Shown: positions 1 to 6,014, numbered from the stretch's first letter. The stretch is 10,097 nt of DNA from Ruminococcaceae bacterium UBA737 (GCA_002297415.1 DBKZ01000042.1:33057-43153), one strand, 5' to 3'. Notes: generated from the letters alone by a model not told the origin. A program made the numbers and translations.

Positions 1-1370
1 GTCTCGGGCAAAACCGAGCCGCCGTAGCGGTTTTTCAAAGTGAAAAGCTTATAAGTGCCGTTAAGCGCCTTACTGTAGGACTCCAAAGAAGGAGTTGCGC
101 TCGCAAGGCAAAGAAGCGCGTTATTATATTTAGCCCTGAAGCCCGCAAGCTCCCTTGCGTGGAATTTAGGCGACTGCTCGGATTTATATGTATGCTCCTG
201 CTCCTCGTCTATAATTATAAGACCCAAATTATCAGTAGGAGCGAACACCGCGCTTCTGGTTCCTATGGCAATTTTCGCTTCGCCGCTTTTAACACGGTTA
301 TATTCTTCCATTCTTCTTCCAAGCGACATTGCGCTGTGAAAAACAGCGGTCTTACTGCCGTAACGGGATGAAAAAATATTTATAATCTGCGGTGTAAGCG
401 CGATTTCGGGAACCATTATTATAACGGATTTACCTTTTCTTAAAGCGCTGTCGGCAAGCTTTAGAAAAACCTGCGTTTTCCCGCTTCCCGTAACGCCGTA
501 TAAAAGAGCGGTATGGGCTTTATTTTCATTCAAAAGACCCTCAAGACCCAAAAACGCTTTGTTTTGCTCGTCCGTAAGCTTTATAGGAGTCTGATTTCCT
601 TCTTTTTCCCCTTTAAAGCTGTATCTAGGCTCTTCCTTTTCAAAAACCTCTACCGCACCCTTTTTTTCAAGCGCCGAAATAACCGAAAGAGAAACGCCCG
701 TAAAATACTGAATTTCCTTCAGGCTTACGCAGCCGACAGTTTCTAAAACCTCAACAATTTCCTTTTGCCTTTGTGTAAGCGGTGACGAATTATCAAAATC
801 AGCATTCAGTCTTACATATTTTCTCATCGGGTCGCCCATTTTTCTTTTAGGCTCGCTGTTTTTAAACACAGCTTCCTTTAAAACAAGCGATTCGGCATTT
901 TTTTCCGCATCGGGAAAGGCTTTTTTAAGCTTTTTTATATCGGCATGTCCGTTTGAAAGTATAAAATCATAAACTTCCTTTTCGTTTTCGCTTAAAAGCC
1001 CTGTGCAGAACTCGCCGTTTGCGGTATAGTAATCAACGAATTTATAGGTAAGACCCGTCGGGAGGAGAGCATGGATTGCGTCAAAATAAGTGCAGAAGGT
1101 ATGCTCCTTCATCCACTCGCACATCTTTAAACTTTCATCATTTAAAACAGGCTTTTCGTCAATAATCTCCGAGATAAACTTTAATTTTTTATCATCGGAC
1201 TGAGAAATATTTAAAATCATTCCCTGCTTTTTTATATTGCTTCTTCCGAAAGGCACCGTAACTCTGCAGCCCGCCTTAGCTTTGCTTAAAAGCTCCTCTG
1301 AAACAGCATAGGTGTACTTTTTATCGTAAGCCGCAGAAGCACCGTGAAGAACTATCTGAGCAGTTACCAT
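1..1370 (-). CDS. priA: Primosomal protein N' (replication restart helicase PriA), 3' end cut by window edge
   Basis: PriA is the 3'-to-5' DNA helicase that recognises stalled forks and reloads the replisome. The window holds 456 codons from ATG 1370; the zinc-binding and second helicase lobes lie beyond base 1. The N-terminal part has the 3'-DNA-binding-domain pattern (YTYAV near residue 20, then VTVPFGR). The helicase core has Walker A GVTGSGKT at residues 292-299, Walker B/motif II as DEEQEHTYKSE from residue 388, a HARELA segment soon after, and motif III SAT at 424-426. Motif II reads DEEQ, where Escherichia coli PriA has DEEH. The start follows a G-rich Shine-Dalgarno (GGGGGGTG, 1378-1385) at 7-nt spacing. 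It is the last visible gene of the yicC operon, 31 nt after rpoZ. No frameshift is seen. Identification is firm. Confidence 0.96.
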   Translation of the reverse strand, partial: MVTAQIVLHGASAAYDKKYTYAVSEELLSKAKAGCRVTVPFGRSNIKKQGMILNISQSDDKKLKFISEIIDEKPVLNDESLKMCEWMKEHTFCTYFDAIHALLPTGLTYKFVDYYTANGEFCTGLLSENEKEVYDFILSNGHADIKKLKKAFPDAEKNAESLVLKEAVFKNSEPKRKMGDPMRKYVRLNADFDNSSPLTQRQKEIVEVLETVGCVSLKEIQYFTGVSLSVISALEKKGAVEVFEKEEPRYSFKGEKEGNQTPIKLTDEQNKAFLGLEGLLNENKAHTALLYGVTGSGKTQVFLKLADSALRKGKSVIIMVPEIALTPQIINIFSSRYGSKTAVFHSAMSLGRRMEEYNRVKSGEAKIAIGTRSAVFAPTDNLGLIIIDEEQEHTYKSEQSPKFHARELAGFRAKYNNALLCLASATPSLESYSKALNGTYKLFTLKNRYGGSVLPE

Positions 1371-1401
1371 AAAAGTACACCCCCCACCCGAAAAATTTTA
1401 A

Positions 1402-1584
1402 TTAAATAAGATGATTTTGCTCGGCAAGCTTATTTATCGCAATGCTTACAGGCTTTTCAATGAGAATTTCGCCGTTTTTCTCTGCCTCCTCGGAAACCTC
1501 GCGGGCGCATTTCGCAATGTCCGTAACGAGACGGTATCTGTTGTCATAGAATTCAATCAATTTGCCGATTGCCGGATTTAACAT
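1402..1584 (-). CDS. rpoZ: DNA-directed RNA polymerase omega subunit
   Basis: Omega is the small RNA polymerase subunit that helps beta' fold and assemble. The 60-residue product begins MLNPAIGKL and contains the family signature NRYRLVTDIAKCARE near residues 15-29, followed by a KPVSIAINKL segment, comparable to the KPVGKAL part of Bacillus omega. The frame is open to ATG 1593, but GAAAGGA at 1594-1600 directly touches that codon; it sits 9 nt before ATG 1584, and Bacillus-type omegas begin with ML(D/Y/N)PS. I therefore choose 1584. The gene lies 16 nt downstream of gmk and 31 nt upstream of priA in one operon. It is slightly short for the family, but the core is complete. In Bacillus coaBC would follow; here it does not. 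Confidence 0.93.
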   Translation of the reverse strand: MLNPAIGKLIEFYDNRYRLVTDIAKCAREVSEEAEKNGEILIEKPVSIAINKLAEQNHLI

Positions 1585-1593
1585 ATAAAGCAT

Positions 1594-1600
1594 TCCTTTC
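1594..1600 (-). promoter_or_regulatory. rpoZ ribosome binding site (decides start)
   Basis: GAAAGGA on the minus strand lies 9 nt upstream of ATG 1584 and 0 nt upstream of ATG 1593. Only the downstream ATG has workable spacing, which shortens RpoZ by three residues. Confidence 0.7.
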
Positions 1601-2206
1601 TTATTTAGACAAAACTTCGTTTATAAGATGTTCCTGAGATTTTTCTGTTAAAGAACAGCTTCTTATAATCGCACAAACATCATCGACGGCTTTTTCAAGG
1701 CTGTCGTTTATAACTATATAATCATACTCGTCAGCCCTTGCGATTTCGGCAAGAGCCGCCTTTGTTCTGCTTTCGATAACTTCTTTTGAGTCAGTTTCTC
1801 TTCCCGAAAGCCTTTCTTTTAATACCTTTAATGACGGCGGCATTATAAAAATGCTTACAGCCTCTTTATAATTTGAGCGGATCTGCGCCGCGCCGTTTAC
1901 ATCGACCTCGATAATTACATCTCTGCCGCTTTCAATATGCTCTACAACGGGAGCCTTCGGTGTGCCGTAATAATTATCGACAAAAACATTATGCTCAAGC
2001 AAAAGCCCCTCGGTTATCATCCGTTCGAATTTTTCCCGAGAAATAAAATTATACTTTTCTCCCTCTTTTTCTCCCTTTCTCATCGGTCTTGTAACCGAAG
2101 AAATCGAAAAGAAAATTTCGGGATACTTTTCAAAGACCTTTGCAAGCACCGTATCCTTGCCCGAGCCCGAAGGACCTGAAATTATAAATAAATTACCCTT
2201 ACTCAT
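1601..2206 (-). CDS. gmk: Guanylate kinase
   Basis: Gmk phosphorylates GMP/dGMP with ATP to give GDP/dGDP, feeding GTP and (p)ppGpp pools in the cytosol. With the start at ATG 2206 the protein is 201 residues, the usual family length. It has the P-loop GPSGSGKDT (residues 11-19), the GMP-binding stretch SVTRPMRKGEKEGEKYNF (37-54), the NYYGTP motif, and EVDVNGAAQIR as the second GMP/Mg site. The frame is open to TTG 2227, with ATGs at 2221 and 2215, but family members begin MSKG, and GAGG at 2216-2219 lies 9 nt before ATG 2206. The start overlaps the last codons of remA (ATGAGTAA), indicating translational coupling. It is followed by rpoZ. The Asp after the P-loop lysine replaces the commoner Gly; I regard this as normal variation. 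Confidence 0.96.
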   Translation of the reverse strand: MSKGNLFIISGPSGSGKDTVLAKVFEKYPEIFFSISSVTRPMRKGEKEGEKYNFISREKFERMITEGLLLEHNVFVDNYYGTPKAPVVEHIESGRDVIIEVDVNGAAQIRSNYKEAVSIFIMPPSLKVLKERLSGRETDSKEVIESRTKAALAEIARADEYDYIVINDSLEKAVDDVCAIIRSCSLTEKSQEHLINEVLSK

Positions 2207-2471
2207 CCTCTTCATCCTCATCCTCAATAATATCGTCGTCGGCGATAATTTTATTTGAAACCGTTTCAGACTGCAGATAGGTAAGAATTACATGGTCGCT
2301 GTCGGTTATAATGACCGCGCGCGTGCGTCTGCCGTGGGTTGCGTCAATCAGTGCGCCGCGTTCCTTTGCGTCCTGCACTATTCTTTTTATCGGTGCCGAT
2401 TCGGGGCTTACGATAGCGATTATTCTGTTAGCGCTAACCATATTTCCGAATCCGATATTAACAAGCTTCAT
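2199..2471 (-). CDS. remA: RemA-family DNA-binding regulator (DUF370)
   Basis: In Bacillus subtilis RemA is a DNA-binding protein that activates extracellular-matrix and osmoprotection genes. This 90-residue protein follows it closely: VNIGFGN near the N-terminus, SANRIIAIVSPESAPIKR (residues 13-30), and the arginine-rich HGRRTRA loop (46-52) that corresponds to the DNA-contacting region. The C-terminus differs: after residue 77 it is almost entirely Asp/Glu (IIEDEDEEDE), whereas the Bacillus tail is shorter and less acidic as I recall it. A ribosome site AAGGGAA precedes ATG 2471. It is 9 nt after yicC and overlaps gmk by 8 nt. The family call is firm; what it regulates in this organism is not known, and matrix control is an extrapolation. 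Confidence 0.94.
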   Translation of the reverse strand: MKLVNIGFGNMVSANRIIAIVSPESAPIKRIVQDAKERGALIDATHGRRTRAVIITDSDHVILTYLQSETVSNKIIADDDIIEDEDEEDE

Positions 2472-2480
2472 AAATTTCCC

Positions 2481-3359
2481 TTATTCTATATTCTGAATCT
2501 GCTCACGGATTTTTTCAATTTCCGCCTTGATATCAAGGACGGTGCGGGTAATCTCAATATCCTGCGCCTTAGAGCCTATTGTATTAGCTTCTCTGTTCAT
2601 TTCCTGAACTATAAAATCAAGCTTTCTGCCGATTGGTCCGCCTGTTTCAAGCAATGCCTTAAGCTGTGAAATATGGCTTTTTAGCCTTACCGTTTCCTCG
2701 TCTACCGCTATCTTATCCGCGAATATTGCAACCTCTGTTAAAAGCCTGCCCTCGTCAAATGAAGTGTCGCCAGCAAGCTCTGCAATTTTCTGCTTTAATC
2801 TTTCGGCATACGAAGCAACCGACCGCGGAGACCTTTCTTCAACGAATGAAACGCATTCAAGAATTTTATCAGCCCTTGAATTTATATCAGTCTTTAATTT
2901 TTCTCCTTCGGTGGCTCTCATTGCAATAAACCCGTCAAGCGCCTCTTTTGCCGTGGAAAGCAAGGCATTTTCGGCTTCCTTTTCGTCAACATCCGCTTTT
3001 GATACTGAAAAGATTTCAGGATTATCCGTTAAGTCTGACAGCTTGATATCATTTTTGATTTTGAATTTTTTAGCCGCCGCTGTGTAAGCCGCGAGCAGAT
3101 TAGATAAGTATTCCTCATTGACGGAAAAACAAACCGAATTCTCGCTTTTATTGCTTATATTAACGCTTACATCAACCTTACCTCTTGAAACCCTATCCTT
3201 GATAAGGCTTTTCAAGCCTTCATCGAGAAACTGATAAGCCCTCGGAATTCTCGAAGTGTATTCAAAAAATCTGTTATTTACCGATTTTATTTCAACTAAA
3301 GTCTCAAAATCGCCGACAGATTTTTTAGCTCTCCCGAAGCCTGTCATACTGACAACCAT
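2481..3359 (-). CDS. yicC: YicC/YloC family endoribonuclease
   Basis: YicC-family proteins are Mn-dependent endoribonucleases that act on RNA, including small RNAs in E. coli. The 292-residue length is normal. The N-terminal YicC-like domain opens with the hallmark SMTGFGRA (residues 4-11) and contains SVNNRFFE. The C-terminal DUF1732 domain ends with the conserved block GRKLDFIVQEMNREANTIGSK (about residues 244-264) followed by a helical tail. ATG 3359 has a strong GGAGG ribosome site 8-9 nt upstream. It is the first gene of the yicC-remA-gmk-rpoZ-priA operon and is directly preceded by a near-consensus promoter at 3394-3422. The target RNAs cannot be told from sequence. Confidence 0.95.
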   Translation of the reverse strand: MVVSMTGFGRAKKSVGDFETLVEIKSVNNRFFEYTSRIPRAYQFLDEGLKSLIKDRVSRGKVDVSVNISNKSENSVCFSVNEEYLSNLLAAYTAAAKKFKIKNDIKLSDLTDNPEIFSVSKADVDEKEAENALLSTAKEALDGFIAMRATEGEKLKTDINSRADKILECVSFVEERSPRSVASYAERLKQKIAELAGDTSFDEGRLLTEVAIFADKIAVDEETVRLKSHISQLKALLETGGPIGRKLDFIVQEMNREANTIGSKAQDIEITRTVLDIKAEIEKIREQIQNIE

Positions 3360-3393
3360 TTTTCGCCCTCCGGAATAAAAAATATTTCATATT

Positions 3394-3422
3394 ATTTTAC
3401 CAAAAAAACCGCATTTTGTCAA
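3394..3422 (-). promoter_or_regulatory. Sigma-A promoter of the yicC operon
   Basis: On the minus strand TTGACA (3417-3422), a 17-nt spacer and TAAAAT (3394-3399) form a near-perfect housekeeping promoter, 35 nt before the yicC ATG. It drives the five-gene operon and lies just after the terminator of the preceding genes. Confidence 0.85.
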
Positions 3423-3454
3423 TGTTTTAAAGCCTTTTTTTTGCAATAAATTGC

Positions 3455-3485
3455 AAAAAGCAACCGAAAAACACGGCTGCTTTTT
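3455..3485 (-). terminator. Intrinsic terminator after the FTR-like gene
   Basis: On the minus strand AAAAAGCAGCCG, a 7-nt loop and CGGTTGCTTTTT form a 12-bp stem with one G:U pair, ending in a U-run. It starts one base after the stop codon at 3487 and separates this pair of genes from the yicC operon. The A-run on the other side would let it work on plus-strand transcripts too, though no plus-strand gene is present. Confidence 0.75.
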
Positions 3486-3486
3486 A

Positions 3487-3684
3487 CTATTTTTCCTTAT
3501 AATAGAGCATACAGTGGCAGAAGCCCTCGAAATCGGGGTCGGCAATTTGGTCCCTGAACTCCTTGCACATACATTTTGTATCTTCATTCTTTTGAATTCT
3601 GCACGGGCAGTAGCCGCCGCGCTCCTTAAGTCCCTTTTTGACCGTTTCCACGACTTTTTTATCGGGATTTAATTTTATCTTCAT
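3487..3684 (-). CDS. Ferredoxin-thioredoxin reductase catalytic (beta) subunit homologue
   Basis: The catalytic chain of ferredoxin-thioredoxin reductase passes electrons from ferredoxin through a [4Fe-4S] cluster to a substrate disulfide. This 65-residue protein keeps all six cysteines as CPC (26, 28), CMC (38, 40) and CHC (56, 58), plus the ending GFCHCMLYY. By analogy with the cyanobacterial enzyme, C26, C38, C40 and C56 would bind the cluster and C28/C58 form the active disulfide. It is shorter than plant or cyanobacterial chains, and no alpha (variable) subunit, ferredoxin or thioredoxin gene is in the window, so partner and substrate are unknown. Its ATG overlaps the stop of the upstream membrane-protein gene (ATGA), so the two are translationally coupled. 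The fold and cluster assignment is strong; the function is inference. Confidence 0.88.
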   Translation of the reverse strand: MKIKLNPDKKVVETVKKGLKERGGYCPCRIQKNEDTKCMCKEFRDQIADPDFEGFCHCMLYYKEK

Positions 3685-4415
3685 TCGGATTTCACTCCTA
3701 TTTTTTCCATAACCTCTTGCGAAGCGTCAAAAATCTTCTTTGCGTTTTTGGATTTTCCTATAGCCGCGCCCTCAATCTCACGGCAGGAAATATAAAGCCC
3801 GTCGGGCAGCTTCATCAAATCGTTTTTATTGCAGTAATCATAAAAATCCCCATCTAATTTAACGGACTCGCCGTGAAATACTCCCTCGGCAATCTGATTT
3901 AAATAATCAAGACCCTTTTCGTCGGTAATATAGATAAAAGCGCTGTCCTCTGCGGCAAGCGAGGTTTGCAGCTTTGTTTTTGCGAGAACCTGATTTTGCG
4001 CGTCGGTGCTTTTATCGGAATAAGAGCAGTTTATAACCTGAATATCGGTTTTTCCGTTTCCGTTAATATCGGGGCAGATTTTTTCGATATATTCTGCCAT
4101 AAGATTATTGAGCTCGTCTGGAATATATGTCGATTCGGAATAGACCACAATCTTCATATCATAATCCGTTCTTGAAGCGCACTGAGCGATGCAGACCGAA
4201 ATTACGACCGCAGCTAAAGCGACCGAAATTATAGCCCATTTAAAATGATACCAGATATTACTGAGCTTTCCCTTAAAGGTTTTAGGCTCTGAGTCGATTT
4301 CCGACGGCTTTGGCTCGGGCTTTATTTCGCCGCTTTCCATTTTTTTAAGCTCTAAAAATTCCTTTTGGGCAAAGCGCTGCTGTCTTATAGTTTCGCTGAC
4401 TTTTTTATCCGCCAT
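3681..4415 (-). CDS. Single-pass membrane protein with extracytoplasmic domain, function unknown
   Basis: I do not recognise the family. The 244 residues comprise a charged cytoplasmic N-terminus (1-57, rich in Lys/Glu and Pro, with KPEPKPSE), one hydrophobic segment WAIISVALAAVVISVCIAQCA (60-80), and an outside domain of about 160 residues. The positive charge before the segment predicts N-in/C-out topology. The outer domain has four cysteines (114, 130, 195, 211) and an Asp/Asn-rich loop DINGNGKTDI (116-125) resembling a dockerin/EF-hand calcium loop. Its alternating beta/alpha look (MKIVVYSES, AFIYITDE) could fit a periplasmic-binding-like fold, but this is weak. GAGGT lies 5 nt before ATG 4415. 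The gene overlaps the FTR-like gene by 4 nt and they share a terminator. Confidence 0.85.
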   Translation of the reverse strand: MADKKVSETIRQQRFAQKEFLELKKMESGEIKPEPKPSEIDSEPKTFKGKLSNIWYHFKWAIISVALAAVVISVCIAQCASRTDYDMKIVVYSESTYIPDELNNLMAEYIEKICPDINGNGKTDIQVINCSYSDKSTDAQNQVLAKTKLQTSLAAEDSAFIYITDEKGLDYLNQIAEGVFHGESVKLDGDFYDYCNKNDLMKLPDGLYISCREIEGAAIGKSKNAKKIFDASQEVMEKIGVKSE

Positions 4416-4443
4416 ATTCTACCTCGGTTATTTTATATCTTAA

Positions 4444-4452
4444 ATTCTAACA
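4444..4452 (-). promoter_or_regulatory. Possible extended -10 promoter for the membrane-protein/FTR-like pair
   Basis: TGTTAGAAT on the minus strand resembles an extended -10 element (TGnTATAAT). There is no good -35 at the right spacing; instead a 19-nt palindrome (4470-4488) lies in the -35/upstream region. The A/T-rich 63-nt gap fits a promoter here. Confidence 0.4.
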
Positions 4453-4469
4453 TATATTTTTTACGAATA

Positions 4470-4488
4470 TATTAACTGTCAGTTAATA
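4470..4488. repeat. Perfect 9-bp inverted repeat over the trmB stop codon
   Basis: TATTAACTG, one central base, then CAGTTAATA. The one-base centre and lack of a following U-run argue against a terminator; the symmetry suits a dimeric repressor site upstream of the membrane-protein gene. It spans the trmB TGA (4479-4481). Function is inferred only from shape and position. Confidence 0.5.
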
Positions 4489-5150
4489 AAAGCCTCCAGC
4501 CTGTATATAGGTTGTCCGAGAGAGGCAAATTTATTTTCATATTCGGTTTCTATATTTCCCTCAAAGCCGCTGTTATGTAAATCAAGGGAAATGTTTTTAA
4601 GTCCGAAGCCGTTTTGCGAAAGCTGTTCGAGAGAAAATTCAAAGAAGTGCATATTATCGGTTTTCTGATGTATCTCTCCCCCGTCATTAAGAAGCACCTT
4701 GTAGATATCAAGGAAACGCTTAGAGGTAAGCCTGTGAGAAGCATATTTATTTTTAGGAAACGGACAGGAAAAATTAAGGAAAATAAGACCTACACTTTTT
4801 TCCTTTAAATGCCTTTCAAGATATTCCGCGCTGCAGCAGATAAATCTAAGATTAGGAATATTTTTAGCCTTTGCCGTTTCACAGGCGCTGACGATAACAT
4901 TCGGGTCTTTTTCTACCGCAATAAAGTTTATATCGGGATTTTTAAGCGCATATTCCGCGGCAAACTTCCCTTTTCCGCATCCGATTTCAAGAACCAGCGG
5001 CTTATCCGATTTAAACCAGCCTATTAAATCTATATAATCCTTATCGTTTTTTGCGGTATTGAAATTCCGGTCCTCGCTGTAGCTTAGATATAAAATATCG
5101 CTTACCGCTTCAAGCCTGACACCTAAATGCTTTTTCTTTCTCATTCTCAT
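4479..5150 (-). CDS. trmB: tRNA (guanine-N7-)-methyltransferase
   Basis: TrmB uses S-adenosylmethionine to make m7G at position 46 of tRNA variable loops. From ATG 5150 it is 223 residues, a normal length, starting MRMRKKKHL as Firmicutes TrmB does. It has the SAM-binding motif LEIGCGKGKF (54-63), the acidic AVEKD strand end (78-82), the family block NFSCPFPKNKYASHRLT (126-142), KTDN (163-166) and the C-terminal TEYENKF (202-208). The block is normally FSDPWPK; here Asp is Cys (C129) and Trp is Phe. The rest of the site is intact, so I expect an active enzyme. The frame is open to GTG 5159, but GGGTGA at 5156-5161 overlaps that codon and lies 5 nt before ATG 5150. A strong mrp terminator ends one base upstream of this ribosome site. 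Confidence 0.94.
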   Translation of the reverse strand: MRMRKKKHLGVRLEAVSDILYLSYSEDRNFNTAKNDKDYIDLIGWFKSDKPLVLEIGCGKGKFAAEYALKNPDINFIAVEKDPNVIVSACETAKAKNIPNLRFICCSAEYLERHLKEKSVGLIFLNFSCPFPKNKYASHRLTSKRFLDIYKVLLNDGGEIHQKTDNMHFFEFSLEQLSQNGFGLKNISLDLHNSGFEGNIETEYENKFASLGQPIYRLEAFIN

Positions 5151-5155
5151 ATTCT

Positions 5156-5161
5156 TCACCC
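5156..5161 (-). promoter_or_regulatory. trmB ribosome binding site abutting a terminator
   Basis: GGGTGA on the minus strand, 5 nt before ATG 5150, immediately follows the U-run of the mrp terminator. It rules out the GTG at 5157-5159, which lies inside it. Confidence 0.6.
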
Positions 5162-5185
5162 AAAAAAGGCTGCCTTACGGCAGCC
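5162..5185 (-). terminator. Intrinsic terminator after mrp
   Basis: GGCTGCC-GTAA-GGCAGCC followed by six T on the minus strand: a 7-bp GC-rich stem with a tetraloop and a U-run, 8 nt after the mrp stop codon. On the plus strand there is no U-run, so it acts on mrp transcripts. It leaves no room for a promoter before trmB. Confidence 0.88.
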
Positions 5186-5192
5186 GAAAAGT

Positions 5193-6005
5193 TTATAATT
5201 TTTCTAATTTTTCTACGGCTTTTTCAAGATAGTTTTCTTTATAATTTCCTACAGAGCCCGCATCTTCCATTCTCGCAAGATTTGAATTTATGGGAAGCTC
5301 AGCCAGCATTTCAAGTCCCGTTTCCTTAGCAATATCGGTGCATTCGCCGAAAATATAGTGCTTTTTATTACAATCGGGACATACAAAATAGCTCATATTT
5401 TCAACCAATCCCAAAATTTTCACATTCATCATTTTTGCCATATTAACGGCTTTTTTAACTATCATTGAAACAAGGTCCTGAGGAGTTGATACAATGATTA
5501 CGCCGTCAAGCGGAATGGACTGAAAAACCGTAAGCGGAACATCGCCTGTTCCGGGAGGACAGTCGACAAGAAGATAATCAAGGTCTCCCCATACAACATC
5601 TGTCCAGAACTGCTTGACTGCTCCAGCGATTACGGGACCTCTCCAGACGACGGGAGTATCGCTTTCAGGAAGCATCATATTTACAGACATTATTTTTATT
5701 CCGTTTTTACTCTCGGCAGGAATTATACCGATATCGTTCTGCATTGCGCGCTCGGTTATGCCGAAAGCCTTAGGAATTGAGGGTCCTGTTATATCCGCGT
5801 CAAGAATTCCGACATTATAGCCCTTGTTTTTAAGCTCAACCGCCAAAAGCGATGTAACGGAGGATTTTCCGACGCCGCCTTTTCCGCTGACTACCGCAAC
5901 AACATGCTTTATATTATTGAATTCGCCTGTTTTTTCAATAAAGCTTTTCCTTTCATTACAATCCGTTTGGCAGGAAGAGCAATTTCCGCTGCAATTTTCA
6001 CTCAT
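5193..6005 (-). CDS. mrp: Mrp/NBP35 family Fe-S cluster carrier ATPase
   Basis: Mrp (ApbC/NBP35) proteins are cytosolic deviant-Walker P-loop ATPases that bind a [4Fe-4S] cluster at a dimer interface and hand it to target proteins. This 270-residue protein has the deviant Walker A GKGGVGKSS (41-49), the switch I region DADITGPSIP (69-78), WRGPV (121-125), the Walker B/switch II DCPPGTGD (148-155), and the C-terminal CPDC (C209, C212) that binds the shared cluster. In front there is an extra cysteine-rich N-terminus (C5, C9, C12, C16), in the manner of NBP35, suggesting a second cluster; no MIP18/DUF59 domain is present. GGTGA lies 7 nt before ATG 6005. It has its own promoter and terminator and so is probably monocistronic. 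Confidence 0.95.
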   Translation of the reverse strand: MSENCSGNCSSCQTDCNERKSFIEKTGEFNNIKHVVAVVSGKGGVGKSSVTSLLAVELKNKGYNVGILDADITGPSIPKAFGITERAMQNDIGIIPAESKNGIKIMSVNMMLPESDTPVVWRGPVIAGAVKQFWTDVVWGDLDYLLVDCPPGTGDVPLTVFQSIPLDGVIIVSTPQDLVSMIVKKAVNMAKMMNVKILGLVENMSYFVCPDCNKKHYIFGECTDIAKETGLEMLAELPINSNLARMEDAGSVGNYKENYLEKAVEKLEKL

Positions 6006-6014
6006 TTTTAAATC

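Noticed and set aside
159..746. Two plus-strand open frames of 70 and 77 codons
   Set aside because: They lie opposite the priA helicase core, have no ribosome sites, and their products look like reverse-strand noise.
1378..1389. G-quadruplex upstream of priA (GGGTGGGGGGTG)
   Set aside because: Only enough G-runs for three tracts within a short stretch; it is better read as a G-rich ribosome binding site.
2292..3087. Overlapping plus-strand open frames opposite remA and yicC
   Set aside because: Both minus-strand genes are clearly recognised, and the plus-strand products show no domain or low-bias composition expected of a real protein.
3387..3587. A 66-codon minus-strand frame in the FTR-like/yicC gap
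   Set aside because: It starts within the FTR-like gene in another frame, runs through the terminator and ends in the yicC promoter.
4470..4488. trmB terminator
   Set aside because: The palindrome is A/T-rich with a one-base centre and no U-run, so it does not fit intrinsic termination.
5157..5159. GTG as the trmB start
   Set aside because: It sits inside the ribosome site GGGTGA; ATG 5150 has correct spacing and a family-typical N-terminus.
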